Shown here: positions 1 through 6,847 of the stretch, piece by piece
How positions within the stretch are numbered: position 1 is the stretch's first letter
Layout: the number at the start of each line of letters is the position of its first letter
DNA from: HGM04593 sp045630965
Lineage (GTDB): Bacteria > Bacteroidota > Bacteroidia > Bacteroidales > Bacteroidaceae
NCBI GenBank assembly: GCA_045630965.1
Contig: JAZQTU010000023.1
Location: forward strand, 1 to 12,528
Length of the DNA: 12,528 bases
Direction of reading: 5' to 3'
Translations under genes and position numbers: made by a program
Notes under the pieces: generated by a model
Seen by the model: only the letters and a program-made list of their open reading frames with translations
Told to the model about the DNA's origin: nothing
Database searches by the model: none

Positions 1-698
1 AGGATAGCGCGCTCGTTGTTCCAAGACTCGAATACTGCGCAAACAGCACCCCACAACTGCTCGTAAGCGTCTGTTGGGAAATCCTTGCCTGTCTGTGCCT
101 TAACAGCAGCCTTGAACTTTGCAACGAGGTCCTTCAATGCCTCAACGCTAAGGTCCTTGTCAAGAACAACACCCTGCTCCTCCTTAACCTTCTCGATGAT
201 AGCTTCGAATGGATCGATCTCCTCCTTGCTTGTTGGCTTCATGCCAAGAACAACGTCGCCGTACATCTGTACGAAACGGCGGTAAGAGTCCCAAGCGAAC
301 TTTTCGTTGCCTGTCTTCTTTGCAAGACCCTCTACTACGATGTCGTTAAGACCGAGGTTGAGGATTGTGTCCATCATACCTGGCATAGAAGCACGGGCAC
401 CTGAACGAACTGAAACCAACAATGGGTTGGTTGGGTCGCCGAATGTAGAGTTCATCAAGTTCTCGATGTTCTTTACTGCGGCCTGAACCTCTGCCTGGAG
501 AAGTTCAATTACCTTTTCTCTACCGAGGCTGTAGTACTCGCCACAAACCTCAGTTGTGATGGTGAAACCCGGAGGTACTGGAATGCCGATGAGGTTCATC
601 TCAGCAAGGTTAGCACCTTTACCTCCCAACAAGTTTCTCATTGACGCATTACCTTCAGCAAGGCCATTACCAAAGGTATAGACTCTTTTGTCTGCCAT
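1..698 (-). CDS. ppdK: Pyruvate, phosphate dikinase, N-terminal part (cut by window edge)
   Basis: PPDK interconverts pyruvate, ATP and phosphate with PEP, AMP and pyrophosphate in the cytoplasm. In anaerobic Bacteroidales it usually serves pyrophosphate-linked glycolysis or PEP synthesis. Reading leftward from the ATG at 698-696, 232 codons are visible, beginning MADKRVYTFGNGLAEGN. The nucleotide-binding (ATP-grasp) domain is recognisable from GGKGANLAEM (residues 25-34), the PVPPGFTITTE segment (40-50) and VSVRSGARASMPGMMDTILN (96-113 region), all highly conserved in PPDK. The family is about 900 residues long, so roughly a quarter is present. The phospho-histidine and PEP-binding domains lie outside the window. 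Codon choice is strongly biased, with many C-ending codons, as expected for a highly expressed gene. The frame is open to the edge with no sign of damage. The identification is firm; only the gene's extent is unknown. Confidence 0.96.
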   Translation of the reverse strand, partial: MADKRVYTFGNGLAEGNASMRNLLGGKGANLAEMNLIGIPVPPGFTITTEVCGEYYSLGREKVIELLQAEVQAAVKNIENLMNSTFGDPTNPLLVSVRSGARASMPGMMDTILNLGLNDIVVEGLAKKTGNEKFAWDSYRRFVQMYGDVVLGMKPTSKEEIDPFEAIIEKVKEEQGVVLDKDLSVEALKDLVAKFKAAVKAQTGKDFPTDAYEQLWGAVCAVFESWNNERAI

Positions 699-792
699 AA
701 AATTTTGAGTTTATTGTTTGTTGATAAATAAAAAATGTTTTTAACTTTCACGTAGTCGGATGCCTTTTTGGAGAGGCTTCTCAACTAATTTG

Positions 793-823
793 CAAATATA
801 AGAAAAATGTTTGTACTGCGAAA
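793..823 (-). promoter_or_regulatory. Predicted promoter of ppdK
   Basis: On the minus strand a TATATTTG -7 box (800-793) follows a TTTCG -33-like element (823-819) with an 18-nt spacer. This matches the Bacteroidetes housekeeping promoter (TTTG, about 19 nt, TAnnTTTG). It would leave a 5' leader of roughly 90 nt before the ppdK ATG. That leader contains a short GC-richer patch around 755-782 that could fold weakly. Pattern match only. Confidence 0.6.
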
Positions 824-904
824 TTTATAATAAGAAATATCGTATGGTTAGATAAAAATTTTAAGTTCGTTTGCCAAAAGCTCGGTTTATCGGGAATTTC
901 GCAC

Positions 905-912
905 TATCTTCG
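905..912 (+). promoter_or_regulatory. Predicted -7 box for the rlmD operon
   Basis: TATCTTCG fits the Bacteroidetes -7 element TAnnTTTG, and the same octamer occurs before ftsK in this window. No good TTTG -33 element lies at the expected distance; the nearest T-rich stretch is around 884-889. The box would start transcription near 919 and give a leader of about 70 nt holding the hairpin at 931-958. Confidence 0.5.
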
Positions 913-930
913 CAATGAATTTTATAATTT

Positions 931-958
931 GCACTACTTTGCATTTGCAAGGCAGTGC
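931..958 (+). promoter_or_regulatory. Stable hairpin in the rlmD 5' leader
   Basis: The arms 931-942 and 947-958 pair over 12 positions around the loop ATTT, with one A-C mismatch and one U-G wobble. Four Ts follow at 959-962. The hairpin sits between the predicted promoter and the chosen ATG at 988. It could be an attenuator, a leader that stabilises the mRNA, or a protein-binding site. No plus-strand gene lies upstream that would need a terminator here. Confidence 0.5.
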
Positions 959-987
959 TTTTCGTTGACGGAAAGTTTGTAAATATA

Positions 988-2406
988 ATGGCTCGAAAGA
1001 AAAAAGAATTGCCGCTACTTGAGCGGATACAGATTACCGGTGTTGCAGCCGAAGGAAAGGCGCTTGCACGTGTAAATGACTTGGTGGTTTTTGTACCTTA
1101 TGTCGTACCCGGTGATGTGGTTGACTTGCAGGTTCGTAGAAAGAAACACAGTTACGCCGAAGCTGAGGCTGTAAAATTCCATGAGTATTCAACAGAGAGA
1201 GCTACTCCGTTCTGCAAGCATTATGGTATATGTGGTGGTTGTAAATGGCAGTGTCTGGCTTATGAACATCAATTGAAGTACAAACAGCAGCAGGTTTTTG
1301 ACGTACTTACACGTATTGGCAAGGTTGAGTTACCTGAAATAAAGCCTATTCTTGGTTCTGAACAGACTCAAGAATATAGAAACAAACTTGAATTCACCTT
1401 TAGCAATAAAAGGTGGCTTACATGGGAAGAGGTTGAGGCCGGTACTCAGTATGACGACATGAATGCTTTGGGTTTTCATATACCTGGTGCATTTGACAAA
1501 GTGCTGGATATTGACGAGTGCTATCTTATGCAGGGGCTGAATGATAGAGTACGTAATGGTATCCGAGAATTTGCGAAAAAGGAGAACGTGCCTTTCTATG
1601 ATTTGCGTTCTCATTCTGGCGTGTTACGAAGTATGATGATACGTACTTCGACCACGGGTGAAGTGATGCTTCTTCTTCAGGCAAGAGTTGAATGCGACAA
1701 TGATAAACTTCAGCTGGAAAAAACTTTACAATTTGTTGCGGATGAATTCCCGGAGATTACATCATTGCTTTATGTAATAAACAATAAATGTAACGATACT
1801 TTCGGTGACCTTGAAGTTGTAACATTCAAGGGGGCAGACGTTATATATGAAGAGATGGAGGGGCTGCGATTCAAAGTCGGACCAAAGTCTTTCTATCAGA
1901 CCAACAGTGAGCAGGCGTATAATTTGTATAAAGTCGCCAGAGATTTTGCTCAATTGAGTGGAAATGAGGTTGTGTATGACCTATATACAGGTACTGGAAC
2001 TATTGCAAACTTTGTTGCAGCAAAAGCCAAAAAGGTTGTCGGCATTGAGTATGTTGAGGATGCAATCATTGATGCGCGTATCAATGCTGAACTGAATGGC
2101 TTTGATAATCTTACATTCTTTGCTGGTGATATGAAGGATATTCTTACCCGTGATTTTATAAATGAACATGGCCGTCCTGATGTAATCATTACAGATCCTC
2201 CACGTGCCGGAATGCATGAGGATGTTGTCGATACAATTCTTTTTGCAGCACCAGAACGTATTGTATATGTGAGCTGTAATCCGGCCACACAGGCGCGTGA
2301 CTTGCAGTTGTTTGACCGTGACTATAAGGTTGTAGCTGTGCAGCCTGTTGATATGTTCCCTCATACACATCATGTCGAGAATGTTGTGTTACTTGAACGT
2401 AGATAA
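988..2406 (+). CDS. rlmD: 23S rRNA (uracil-C5)-methyltransferase, RlmD/RumA family
   Basis: SAM-dependent enzyme of the TrmA/RlmD/RlmC class that makes 5-methyluridine in RNA; in this class RlmD acts at U1939 of 23S rRNA. Of the 472 residues, a TRAM domain occupies about 10-70. The iron-sulfur cysteines are C76, C82 and C85, with a likely fourth ligand C178 in DIDECYL. The Rossmann methyltransferase domain carries the SAM loop DLYTGTGT (331-338) and DPPRAG (403-408). The nucleophilic cysteine is C430 in YVSCNPAT, and the likely general base is E464 in HHVEN. The frame is open from a GTG at 955, but I prefer the ATG at 988: it gives the usual MARKKKE-type basic start and follows an A/T-rich stretch, while the GTG lies inside a leader hairpin. 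The gene heads a compact plus-strand array, with 24 nt to the next start. Family assignment is secure. The exact target uridine is inferred, because many Bacteroidales have several paralogues. Confidence 0.93.
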   Translation: MARKKKELPLLERIQITGVAAEGKALARVNDLVVFVPYVVPGDVVDLQVRRKKHSYAEAEAVKFHEYSTERATPFCKHYGICGGCKWQCLAYEHQLKYKQQQVFDVLTRIGKVELPEIKPILGSEQTQEYRNKLEFTFSNKRWLTWEEVEAGTQYDDMNALGFHIPGAFDKVLDIDECYLMQGLNDRVRNGIREFAKKENVPFYDLRSHSGVLRSMMIRTSTTGEVMLLLQARVECDNDKLQLEKTLQFVADEFPEITSLLYVINNKCNDTFGDLEVVTFKGADVIYEEMEGLRFKVGPKSFYQTNSEQAYNLYKVARDFAQLSGNEVVYDLYTGTGTIANFVAAKAKKVVGIEYVEDAIIDARINAELNGFDNLTFFAGDMKDILTRDFINEHGRPDVIITDPPRAGMHEDVVDTILFAAPERIVYVSCNPATQARDLQLFDRDYKVVAVQPVDMFPHTHHVENVVLLERR

Positions 2407-2430
2407 GATAAGTTATTGAAAATTAGGAAT

Positions 2431-3318
2431 ATGCAGAAGAATATAAAGTCGTTGTTGACTTTTAATGTAACAAAAGAAGCCATTCTTATTGAATTTATTA
2501 TGGAAAAGATGCACGGTATAAGCCGTAACCGTGCAAAGGCTTTGATATCTAATCGTGTTGTGTTGGTTAATAATACCATAACGACTCATCCGTTGACAGA
2601 ACTTCAGCCTGGGCAAATTGTGCAACTTGACCGTTCAAAGCATAAAAGGTCGTTTAGCAGTAAGGATTTGGATATTGTTTTCGAGGATCCGTACTTGCTG
2701 ATTATAGATAAACACCCTGGTGTTCTCTCTATGAGCAATAATACTCGTCAGTTGACAGCACAGGCTGTTCTTAACCGTTATTTGGAAAAGGGTGGCGGAC
2801 GTAGTACATCGCATCTTGTACATCGTCTTGACCGTGATACGTCCGGGCTTATGGTTTATGCCAAGGATGTTCAGACGCAGCAGTCTCTTATAAATGGCTG
2901 GCAGGAGCTTGTTACCGACCGTAGATATATAGCTCTTGTTGAAGGAACGTTTGAAAGACCGCGTGGAACTGTACGCTCATGGCTTACAGAAGATAAACGT
3001 TTTGTAACACATTCTAGCCCAATTGATAACGGTGGAAAATATGCTGTGACACATTATGAAGTTTTAACTTCGTCTAATGGCTATTCGCTGGTAGAATGTG
3101 TGCTTGAAACAGGTCGTAAGAATCAGATTCGTGTGCATATGGCAGAACTTGGTCATCCTGTGGTAGGTGATGCTAAATATGGTAGTAAGAATGATTCGAT
3201 AAGACGTCTCGGGTTGCATGCTTATATGTTGTGTTTTGCTCATCCTGTAACAGGAAAGCATCTTCGTTTTGAGACTCCTGTACCTGTGAGCTTTGAAAAG
3301 TGTCTGAATGAGAAGTAA
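2431..3318 (+). CDS. RluA-family pseudouridine synthase with S4 domain
   Basis: Isomerises uridine to pseudouridine in structured RNA, probably 23S rRNA. The 295-residue protein has an N-terminal S4 RNA-binding domain (about 18-66, including GISRNRAKALISNRVVLVN). The RluA catalytic domain follows, with the signature HRLDRDTSG at 131-139, in which D134 is the catalytic aspartate. Further family motifs are GRKNQIRVHMAELGHPVVGD (228-247) and the closing GLHAYMLCFAHPVTGK. A TTG five codons upstream (2416) is also in frame, but the ATG at 2431 is the more likely start. Length and domain order match RluC/RluD-type enzymes. Which of these it equals cannot be told from one member, since Bacteroidales encode several, so no symbol is given. 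It lies directly behind rlmD, consistent with shared expression of rRNA-modifying enzymes. Its last 11 nt overlap the next gene. Confidence 0.93.
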   Translation: MQKNIKSLLTFNVTKEAILIEFIMEKMHGISRNRAKALISNRVVLVNNTITTHPLTELQPGQIVQLDRSKHKRSFSSKDLDIVFEDPYLLIIDKHPGVLSMSNNTRQLTAQAVLNRYLEKGGGRSTSHLVHRLDRDTSGLMVYAKDVQTQQSLINGWQELVTDRRYIALVEGTFERPRGTVRSWLTEDKRFVTHSSPIDNGGKYAVTHYEVLTSSNGYSLVECVLETGRKNQIRVHMAELGHPVVGDAKYGSKNDSIRRLGLHAYMLCFAHPVTGKHLRFETPVPVSFEKCLNEK

Positions 3319-3811
3319 TCACTTTTTCAAATATTTTCTGGCTTTTTTTCTTGTGTTGCTTTTATCTGCGGCTCAGGCTCAAGTTGCTGGCAAAAGGGTG
3401 GTGAAATCGTATAAGAAGGTTTCTTCAGATACGTGTGCTTCAACTCGTGTTGCTGTGAATGACAGCATACCTGTAAAGAGTGTGGGTGGCGGTGTTTCGT
3501 CTGCTCGCAAGGATGTATCAAAACCTAAAAAGAGTAAAATTGACTCGTTGTCGTATTCGGCTAAAGTATATACTCTTGGTGAACGTCTCATAATGCCTGG
3601 TGATAGTGGGCGGGATGTGCGTTCTGTTGCGAAAATATTGGTAAATAAAATTTACATAGATGAGTCAGAGCTGAAGTATACATCTGATGGGGGAGTCGTT
3701 TACGAAGGGCGTCTTGTTGAAGCATTAAAGCATTTTCAGGAATTCAATGGACTTCGTCCTGATGGTATAATTGGTCAGGCTGTTATAAAGGCTTTGAGAA
3801 AGCGGAAATAA
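3308..3811 (+). CDS. Secreted protein with a peptidoglycan-binding domain
   Basis: This is a 167-residue exported protein. Residues 1-25 form a signal peptide: a basic start, the hydrophobic run FLAFFLVLLLSAA, then AQAQ, which suits signal peptidase I. No lipobox cysteine is present. A Lys/Ser-rich, low-complexity spacer (about 26-85) follows. The C-terminal PG_binding_1-like domain (about 90-165) shows PGDSGRDVRSVAKIL, then LVEALKHFQEFNGLRPDGIIG, with the family's typical F-Q-x-x-x-G-L-x-x-D-G-x-x-G pattern. No hydrolase or transpeptidase domain is attached, so it may anchor or recruit something to the cell wall. Its ATG lies inside the 3' end of the pseudouridine synthase gene (11-nt overlap), which implies translational coupling. 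It is the last gene before a strong terminator. The domain call is good; the role is unknown. Confidence 0.85.
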   Translation: MRSNHFFKYFLAFFLVLLLSAAQAQVAGKRVVKSYKKVSSDTCASTRVAVNDSIPVKSVGGGVSSARKDVSKPKKSKIDSLSYSAKVYTLGERLIMPGDSGRDVRSVAKILVNKIYIDESELKYTSDGGVVYEGRLVEALKHFQEFNGLRPDGIIGQAVIKALRKRK

Positions 3812-3820
3812 ATGTTTATT

Positions 3821-3863
3821 ATGATAGCGGCACCGACAATATTCTTGTCGGTGCCGCTATCAT
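3821..3863. terminator. Bidirectional terminator, perfect 19-bp stem
   Basis: The arms 3821-3839 and 3845-3863 are perfectly complementary around a 5-nt loop. The hairpin lies between the convergent genes ending at 3811 (plus) and 3882 (minus). Both flanks are A/T-rich, with TTT right after the right arm on plus and an A/T-rich flank on minus. It probably ends transcription from both sides. The U tracts are short and interrupted, so the long GC-rich stem must carry most of the effect. Confidence 0.85.
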
Positions 3864-3881
3864 TTCTGTATATGTTTTTAT

Positions 3882-4253
3882 TTATTCAGGGTTGTTGGCG
3901 TAATATTCATTCCATTCTTCAAGAACCTTCTGCCAGTCTACAGCTTCGCCGTCGGCGATTGCTTCGGCTTGTATGAGTGCCTCGTCATGCTGTTTCTTTT
4001 CGGCATGACGTATCTTCATGGCCTCTATTGTAGCCTCGTCGAGAATGTGTATTCTGCCGCGACGTATGCATTCATCAAGGTCTGAAGGCCCGAATGCTTT
4101 TCCCTGTATGTTGAAATCGGAAATGTTGAACTCAAATACAGTGCGCATAGTGTGTCGTACCATTTTTTGTTGTGCACGGTTGCCGGCCATCTTTCTGCCT
4201 AGCAGTTTGCGTATTATATCTATTTCTCGTTGAGAGAATTTCTTTCTGCCCAT
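3882..4253 (-). CDS. Conserved-looking small protein of unknown function
   Basis: I do not recognise this 123-residue protein. It has no signal peptide or membrane segment and should be cytoplasmic. The N-terminal third (1-40) is strongly basic and predicted helical (MGRKKFSQREIDIIRKLLGRKM), which could bind nucleic acid. A middle segment (about 41-80) reads FEFNISDFNIQGKAFGPSDL and then RRGRIHILDEATIEAM. The C-terminal half is a long charged helix ending in an acidic tail (VLEEWNEYYANNPE). Its start lies 12 nt downstream of the nuclease lipoprotein gene on the same strand, so the two are probably cotranscribed. It could be a regulator or accessory factor of its neighbour, or unrelated. The reading frame looks real from its position, spacing and protein-like composition. 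Confidence 0.75.
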   Translation of the reverse strand: MGRKKFSQREIDIIRKLLGRKMAGNRAQQKMVRHTMRTVFEFNISDFNIQGKAFGPSDLDECIRRGRIHILDEATIEAMKIRHAEKKQHDEALIQAEAIADGEAVDWQKVLEEWNEYYANNPE

Positions 4254-4265
4254 ATGTTGTCTATT

Positions 4266-5153
4266 TTATTTTCCTAAATCTGTATAATCGTATAATCCGG
4301 GCCATTTCCCTGGTCTGTAAATGCTTTCCACTATATTTTCGACGCGGTCGGGGATGTTGCAGAACATGTCTATGCCAGTGAACTCTTCAAGATAATCTAT
4401 GGAGCATGCTTCTGTTTTGCTGACGCCATTGACATGCTTGAATAATAGACCTATGGCTTCGTATGTGTTGTTCTTGAGCCAAAGTAATGCCATGAAATAG
4501 TAGTTCGGTACTGTCGGGCAGCTCCTTACTGTTCGGTATTCTCCGTCTCTTATGGTAGCACCTTTTACAACATAGAGGGTGTCGCGAAAATCCTTACTTC
4601 TGGCCAAAGACTGTATCATTGATTCGCAATCATTCCAAGCTCCTGTATTGAATCTGCTGTGCATTGGAGAGATGTTGCTGTAGTAGAAGGTCTGTTCGTT
4701 TGCATCCTTTGAATAGACTCTGTCGTATGATGCTACAATGTGACCTCGTACAAAACCGTTGTTGTTGATTTGCTGTTTTGTCATTTCGGCATCTTCTGGT
4801 AACGATGGAGTGCTCTGGAATGGGTCACCTCCCCATTCGGTATTGTCCCAGTTGTCTCGCTTCCAATTAATCTCTTTATTATAAGAATCGAATGTGAATG
4901 CGGTCCAACGGCAATGCTGGCGTTCTGGGTTTTGCGAAATGCTGTATGTTATGTATTCTTTTCCGTTTACGGTTGTTGTGTGGGTGATGAATATATCCTC
5001 ATCATTTAATGCCGGAACTTCAATGCGCCCTGCGTACTTGTGGGTGCTGTTGTTGGCATTTTCATTATCTTCGGCTCCGTAGTACGGGTTTGTGATGTTG
5101 TCGCATGCCGTAAATAAAGTGGTGATTAATAATAGTATGGATAGTCTTTTCAT
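4266..5153 (-). CDS. Lipoprotein DNA/RNA non-specific endonuclease (NUC family)
   Basis: Predicted surface- or periplasm-anchored nuclease of the beta-beta-alpha-metal family (NucA, Serratia nuclease) that cuts DNA and RNA with Mg2+. Of the 295 residues, 1-17 form a lipoprotein signal with lipobox LFTAC (lipidated C17). A linker rich in Asn, Asp and Glu (18-50) follows, which resembles a surface-export tether. In the nuclease domain (about 65-290) the active-site region is GFVRGHIVASYDR (133-145), with H138 as the expected general base. NEQTFYYSNISP (152-163) and FNTGAWNDCE (168-177) follow, with N174 the likely metal ligand. VPNYYFMALLW and IDMFCNIPDRVEN are later family landmarks. The canonical DRGH reads VRGH here. 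Probable roles are scavenging nucleic acids or degrading extracellular DNA. It is the first gene of a two-gene unit with the small protein downstream. Confidence 0.88.
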   Translation of the reverse strand: MKRLSILLLITTLFTACDNITNPYYGAEDNENANNSTHKYAGRIEVPALNDEDIFITHTTTVNGKEYITYSISQNPERQHCRWTAFTFDSYNKEINWKRDNWDNTEWGGDPFQSTPSLPEDAEMTKQQINNNGFVRGHIVASYDRVYSKDANEQTFYYSNISPMHSRFNTGAWNDCESMIQSLARSKDFRDTLYVVKGATIRDGEYRTVRSCPTVPNYYFMALLWLKNNTYEAIGLLFKHVNGVSKTEACSIDYLEEFTGIDMFCNIPDRVENIVESIYRPGKWPGLYDYTDLGK

Positions 5154-5216
5154 GTATTGCGTAAACGTCTGTTGCCAGTTTTTTTAGCTGTTGTTGGTTG
5201 TTCGCTTGCCTGCATT

Positions 5217-5247
5217 AAAAAAAGGTGTATTCGCATACACCTTTTTT
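5217..5247 (-). terminator. Rho-independent terminator after rpmE2
   Basis: The arms 5218-5230 and 5235-5247 form a perfect 13-bp stem around a TCGC loop. Read on the minus strand it ends in a run of seven Ts (5223-5217), starting 19 nt beyond the rpmE2 stop codon. It separates rpmE2 from the nuclease lipoprotein gene on the same strand, so that gene should rely on its own promoter or on read-through. Confidence 0.9.
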
Positions 5248-5265
5248 GATATCTTTTAAGTTCAA

Positions 5266-5520
5266 TTACTTCTTCAAAGTCTTACCGTAGCGGCTCATGA
5301 ACTTATCAACGCGACCTGCTGTGTCAACAAGTTTAGCCTTACCTGTGTAGAATGGGTGAGAAGTGTTTGAAATTTCAAGCTTGATCAATGGATAGGTCTC
5401 GCCTTCGAATTCAATTGTTTCCTTTGTGTTGCATGTAGACTGTGAAAGGAAGCAGTCGCCGTTTGACATGTCCTTGAATACAACCGGACGATAAGCTGCG
5501 GGATGGATGTCTTTTTTCAT
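5266..5520 (-). CDS. rpmE2: 50S ribosomal protein L31 type B
   Basis: L31 binds the central protuberance of the large subunit and bridges to the small subunit. The 84-residue sequence starts MKKDIHPAAYRPVVFKDMSNGD and contains SNTSHPFYTGKAKLVDTAGRVDKF, both diagnostic of L31. It carries the insertion and length of the type B form and lacks the four zinc-binding cysteines of type A: only C23 and C30 occur, and not as CxxC. It should therefore be zinc-independent. It stands alone between its own promoter and terminator. Codon choice is strongly biased, as in other ribosomal protein genes. Confidence 0.96.
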   Translation of the reverse strand: MKKDIHPAAYRPVVFKDMSNGDCFLSQSTCNTKETIEFEGETYPLIKLEISNTSHPFYTGKAKLVDTAGRVDKFMSRYGKTLKK

Positions 5521-5555
5521 TTTCTTATATTTTTAAAATTTTTTATATGCCGTCG

Positions 5556-5574
5556 ACACGTGTATAAAACGTGT
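5556..5574 (-). promoter_or_regulatory. Small hairpin in the rpmE2 leader
   Basis: Six-nucleotide arms (5556-5561 and 5569-5574) are perfectly complementary around a 7-nt loop. They lie inside the roughly 65-nt leader between the predicted promoter and the rpmE2 ATG. Leaders of rpmE in several other phyla contain autoregulatory L31-binding structures. I infer only that this could be an analogous site. Confidence 0.3.
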
Positions 5575-5593
5575 GCTATAAGCTTTCGGAGCG

Positions 5594-5624
5594 CAAAGGT
5601 AGTAAAACTTTTTTTTGTGACAAA
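5594..5624 (-). promoter_or_regulatory. Predicted promoter of rpmE2
   Basis: On the minus strand a TTTG -33 element (5624-5621) and a TACCTTTG -7 box (5601-5594) are separated by 19 nt. This is a full match to the Bacteroidetes promoter consensus. It is the best promoter in the window and fits a strongly expressed ribosomal protein gene. It lies just downstream of rlmI, in the gap between the two genes. Confidence 0.82.
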
Positions 5625-5658
5625 GTGTTTCTGCCTAAAAGTTTTGATTAAAATTGAT

Positions 5659-6840
5659 TTATTCTACGTATAGTACCAATCCTTTGAGGTATTCACCTTC
5701 TGGGTGGTAAATGTTTACAGGGTGGTCGGCGGGCTGTGTCAACTGGTGCAATATGCGTACATTGCGTTTTGCAATTGCGGCTGCAGTGAACACGGCTGTG
5801 CGGAAATTCTCCTTGCTTACAACCTGTGAACATGAGAATGTGAACAGGATACCTCCGGGTTGTATCTTTTCAATAGCTTTTGCATTCAGTCTTCTGTAGC
5901 CGATAAGGGCGTTACGCAAAGAATCGCGATGCTTGGCAAATGCCGGTGGGTCAAGTATTATGAGGTTGTAATTGTTGCCCATGCGGTCGAGGAAGTCAAA
6001 TGCGTCTTCGGCGTATGCAGTGTGTCGCTTGTCGCCAGGGAAGTTGATTTCAACATTGGCGTTGGTCAGGTCAATGGCTTTTGATGAACTGTCGACAGAA
6101 TGAACTATTTCGGCGCCACCACGTAGGGCGTATATTGAGAAACCTCCTGTATAGCAGAACATGTTGAGCAGTTTGCGCCCTTTTGCGTATTTTTCAAGCA
6201 AAGAACGGTTTTCGCGCTGGTCGACAAAGAAGCCTGTCTTTTGACCGCGGAGCCAGTCGATGTGGAACTTCAGACCGTACTCTGTTGAGATGTTGCATGC
6301 GTTGCCGCCCATTATGTATCCGTTGTCTTTAGTAATGTCTGCTTTGTAGGGGAGAGTGGTCTCGGACTTGTAGTATATGTTCTTGATTTTGTCACCGAGT
6401 ATCTCCTTTAGCGCATCTGCTATCTGCATGCGGCTGACGTGCATTCCAACGCTGTGTGCCTGCATTACGGCGGTGTCTCCGTATATGTCTATGACAAGTC
6501 CGGGAAGGTTGTCTCCCTCTCCGTGTACAAGTCGATATGTGTTGTTGTCTTCTCTGGATGATATGCCAGTACGTTCGCGTAGGTCGTATGCTGTGGCTAT
6601 GCGCTTGTTCCAGAAAGCCTGGTCTATCGGTTCGTCTTTGAATGTAAGGACGCGTACTGCTATACTGCCTACCTGTACATGTCCGCGTGCTATGAAAGTG
6701 TGGTCATTTGTGTATACGGTAACGACATCGCCCTCTTCGGGTTTACCGTCAATACGTTGTATGGCTCCTGAAAAAATCCAGGGGTGGAAACGTTGCAGCG
6801 ATTCCTCTTTTCCTCGCTTTAGTATAACAGCTTTTTCCAT
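5659..6840 (-). CDS. rlmI: 23S rRNA (cytosine-C5)-methyltransferase, RlmI family
   Basis: SAM-dependent methyltransferase; in E. coli RlmI makes m5C1962 in 23S rRNA. Of the 393 residues, an N-terminal PUA RNA-binding domain (about 1-75) contains HPWIFSGAI and EGDVVTVY. A central linker domain carries VHGEGDNLPGLVIDIYGD (105-122). The Rossmann domain starts at QKTGFFVDQREN (200-211), followed by NMFCYTGGFS (226-235, SAM binding) and LDPPAFAK (296-303). The catalytic cysteine is C337 in FSCSQ. Length and motif order match the family. The ATG at 6840 is only 7 nt beyond the stop of the exonuclease gene, so it is the last gene of a three-gene minus-strand operon. I see no convincing terminator after it, so some transcripts may run into rpmE2. 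Confidence 0.94.
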   Translation of the reverse strand: MEKAVILKRGKEESLQRFHPWIFSGAIQRIDGKPEEGDVVTVYTNDHTFIARGHVQVGSIAVRVLTFKDEPIDQAFWNKRIATAYDLRERTGISSREDNNTYRLVHGEGDNLPGLVIDIYGDTAVMQAHSVGMHVSRMQIADALKEILGDKIKNIYYKSETTLPYKADITKDNGYIMGGNACNISTEYGLKFHIDWLRGQKTGFFVDQRENRSLLEKYAKGRKLLNMFCYTGGFSIYALRGGAEIVHSVDSSSKAIDLTNANVEINFPGDKRHTAYAEDAFDFLDRMGNNYNLIILDPPAFAKHRDSLRNALIGYRRLNAKAIEKIQPGGILFTFSCSQVVSKENFRTAVFTAAAIAKRNVRILHQLTQPADHPVNIYHPEGEYLKGLVLYVE

Positions 6841-6847
6841 ATTTGTT

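Noticed and set aside
699..904. Possible small gene or RNA in the ppdK-rlmD gap
   Set aside because: The gap is A/T-rich with no plausible small coding frame; beyond the promoter elements and weak stems I see nothing in it.
955..987. N-terminal extension of rlmD from a GTG at 955
   Set aside because: The extension lies in the leader hairpin, has no family counterpart, and an ATG with a typical MARKKKE start follows at 988.
1950..2373. Minus-strand open frames of 112 and 130 codons inside rlmD
   Set aside because: They are antisense to well-conserved catalytic motifs, have no recognisable domain, and show shadow-frame composition.
5604..5645. Nine-bp inverted repeat (5604-5612 with 5637-5645) after rlmI as a terminator
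   Set aside because: The arms are almost pure A/T with a 24-nt loop that contains the rpmE2 -33 element. It probably arises from T/A-rich composition.
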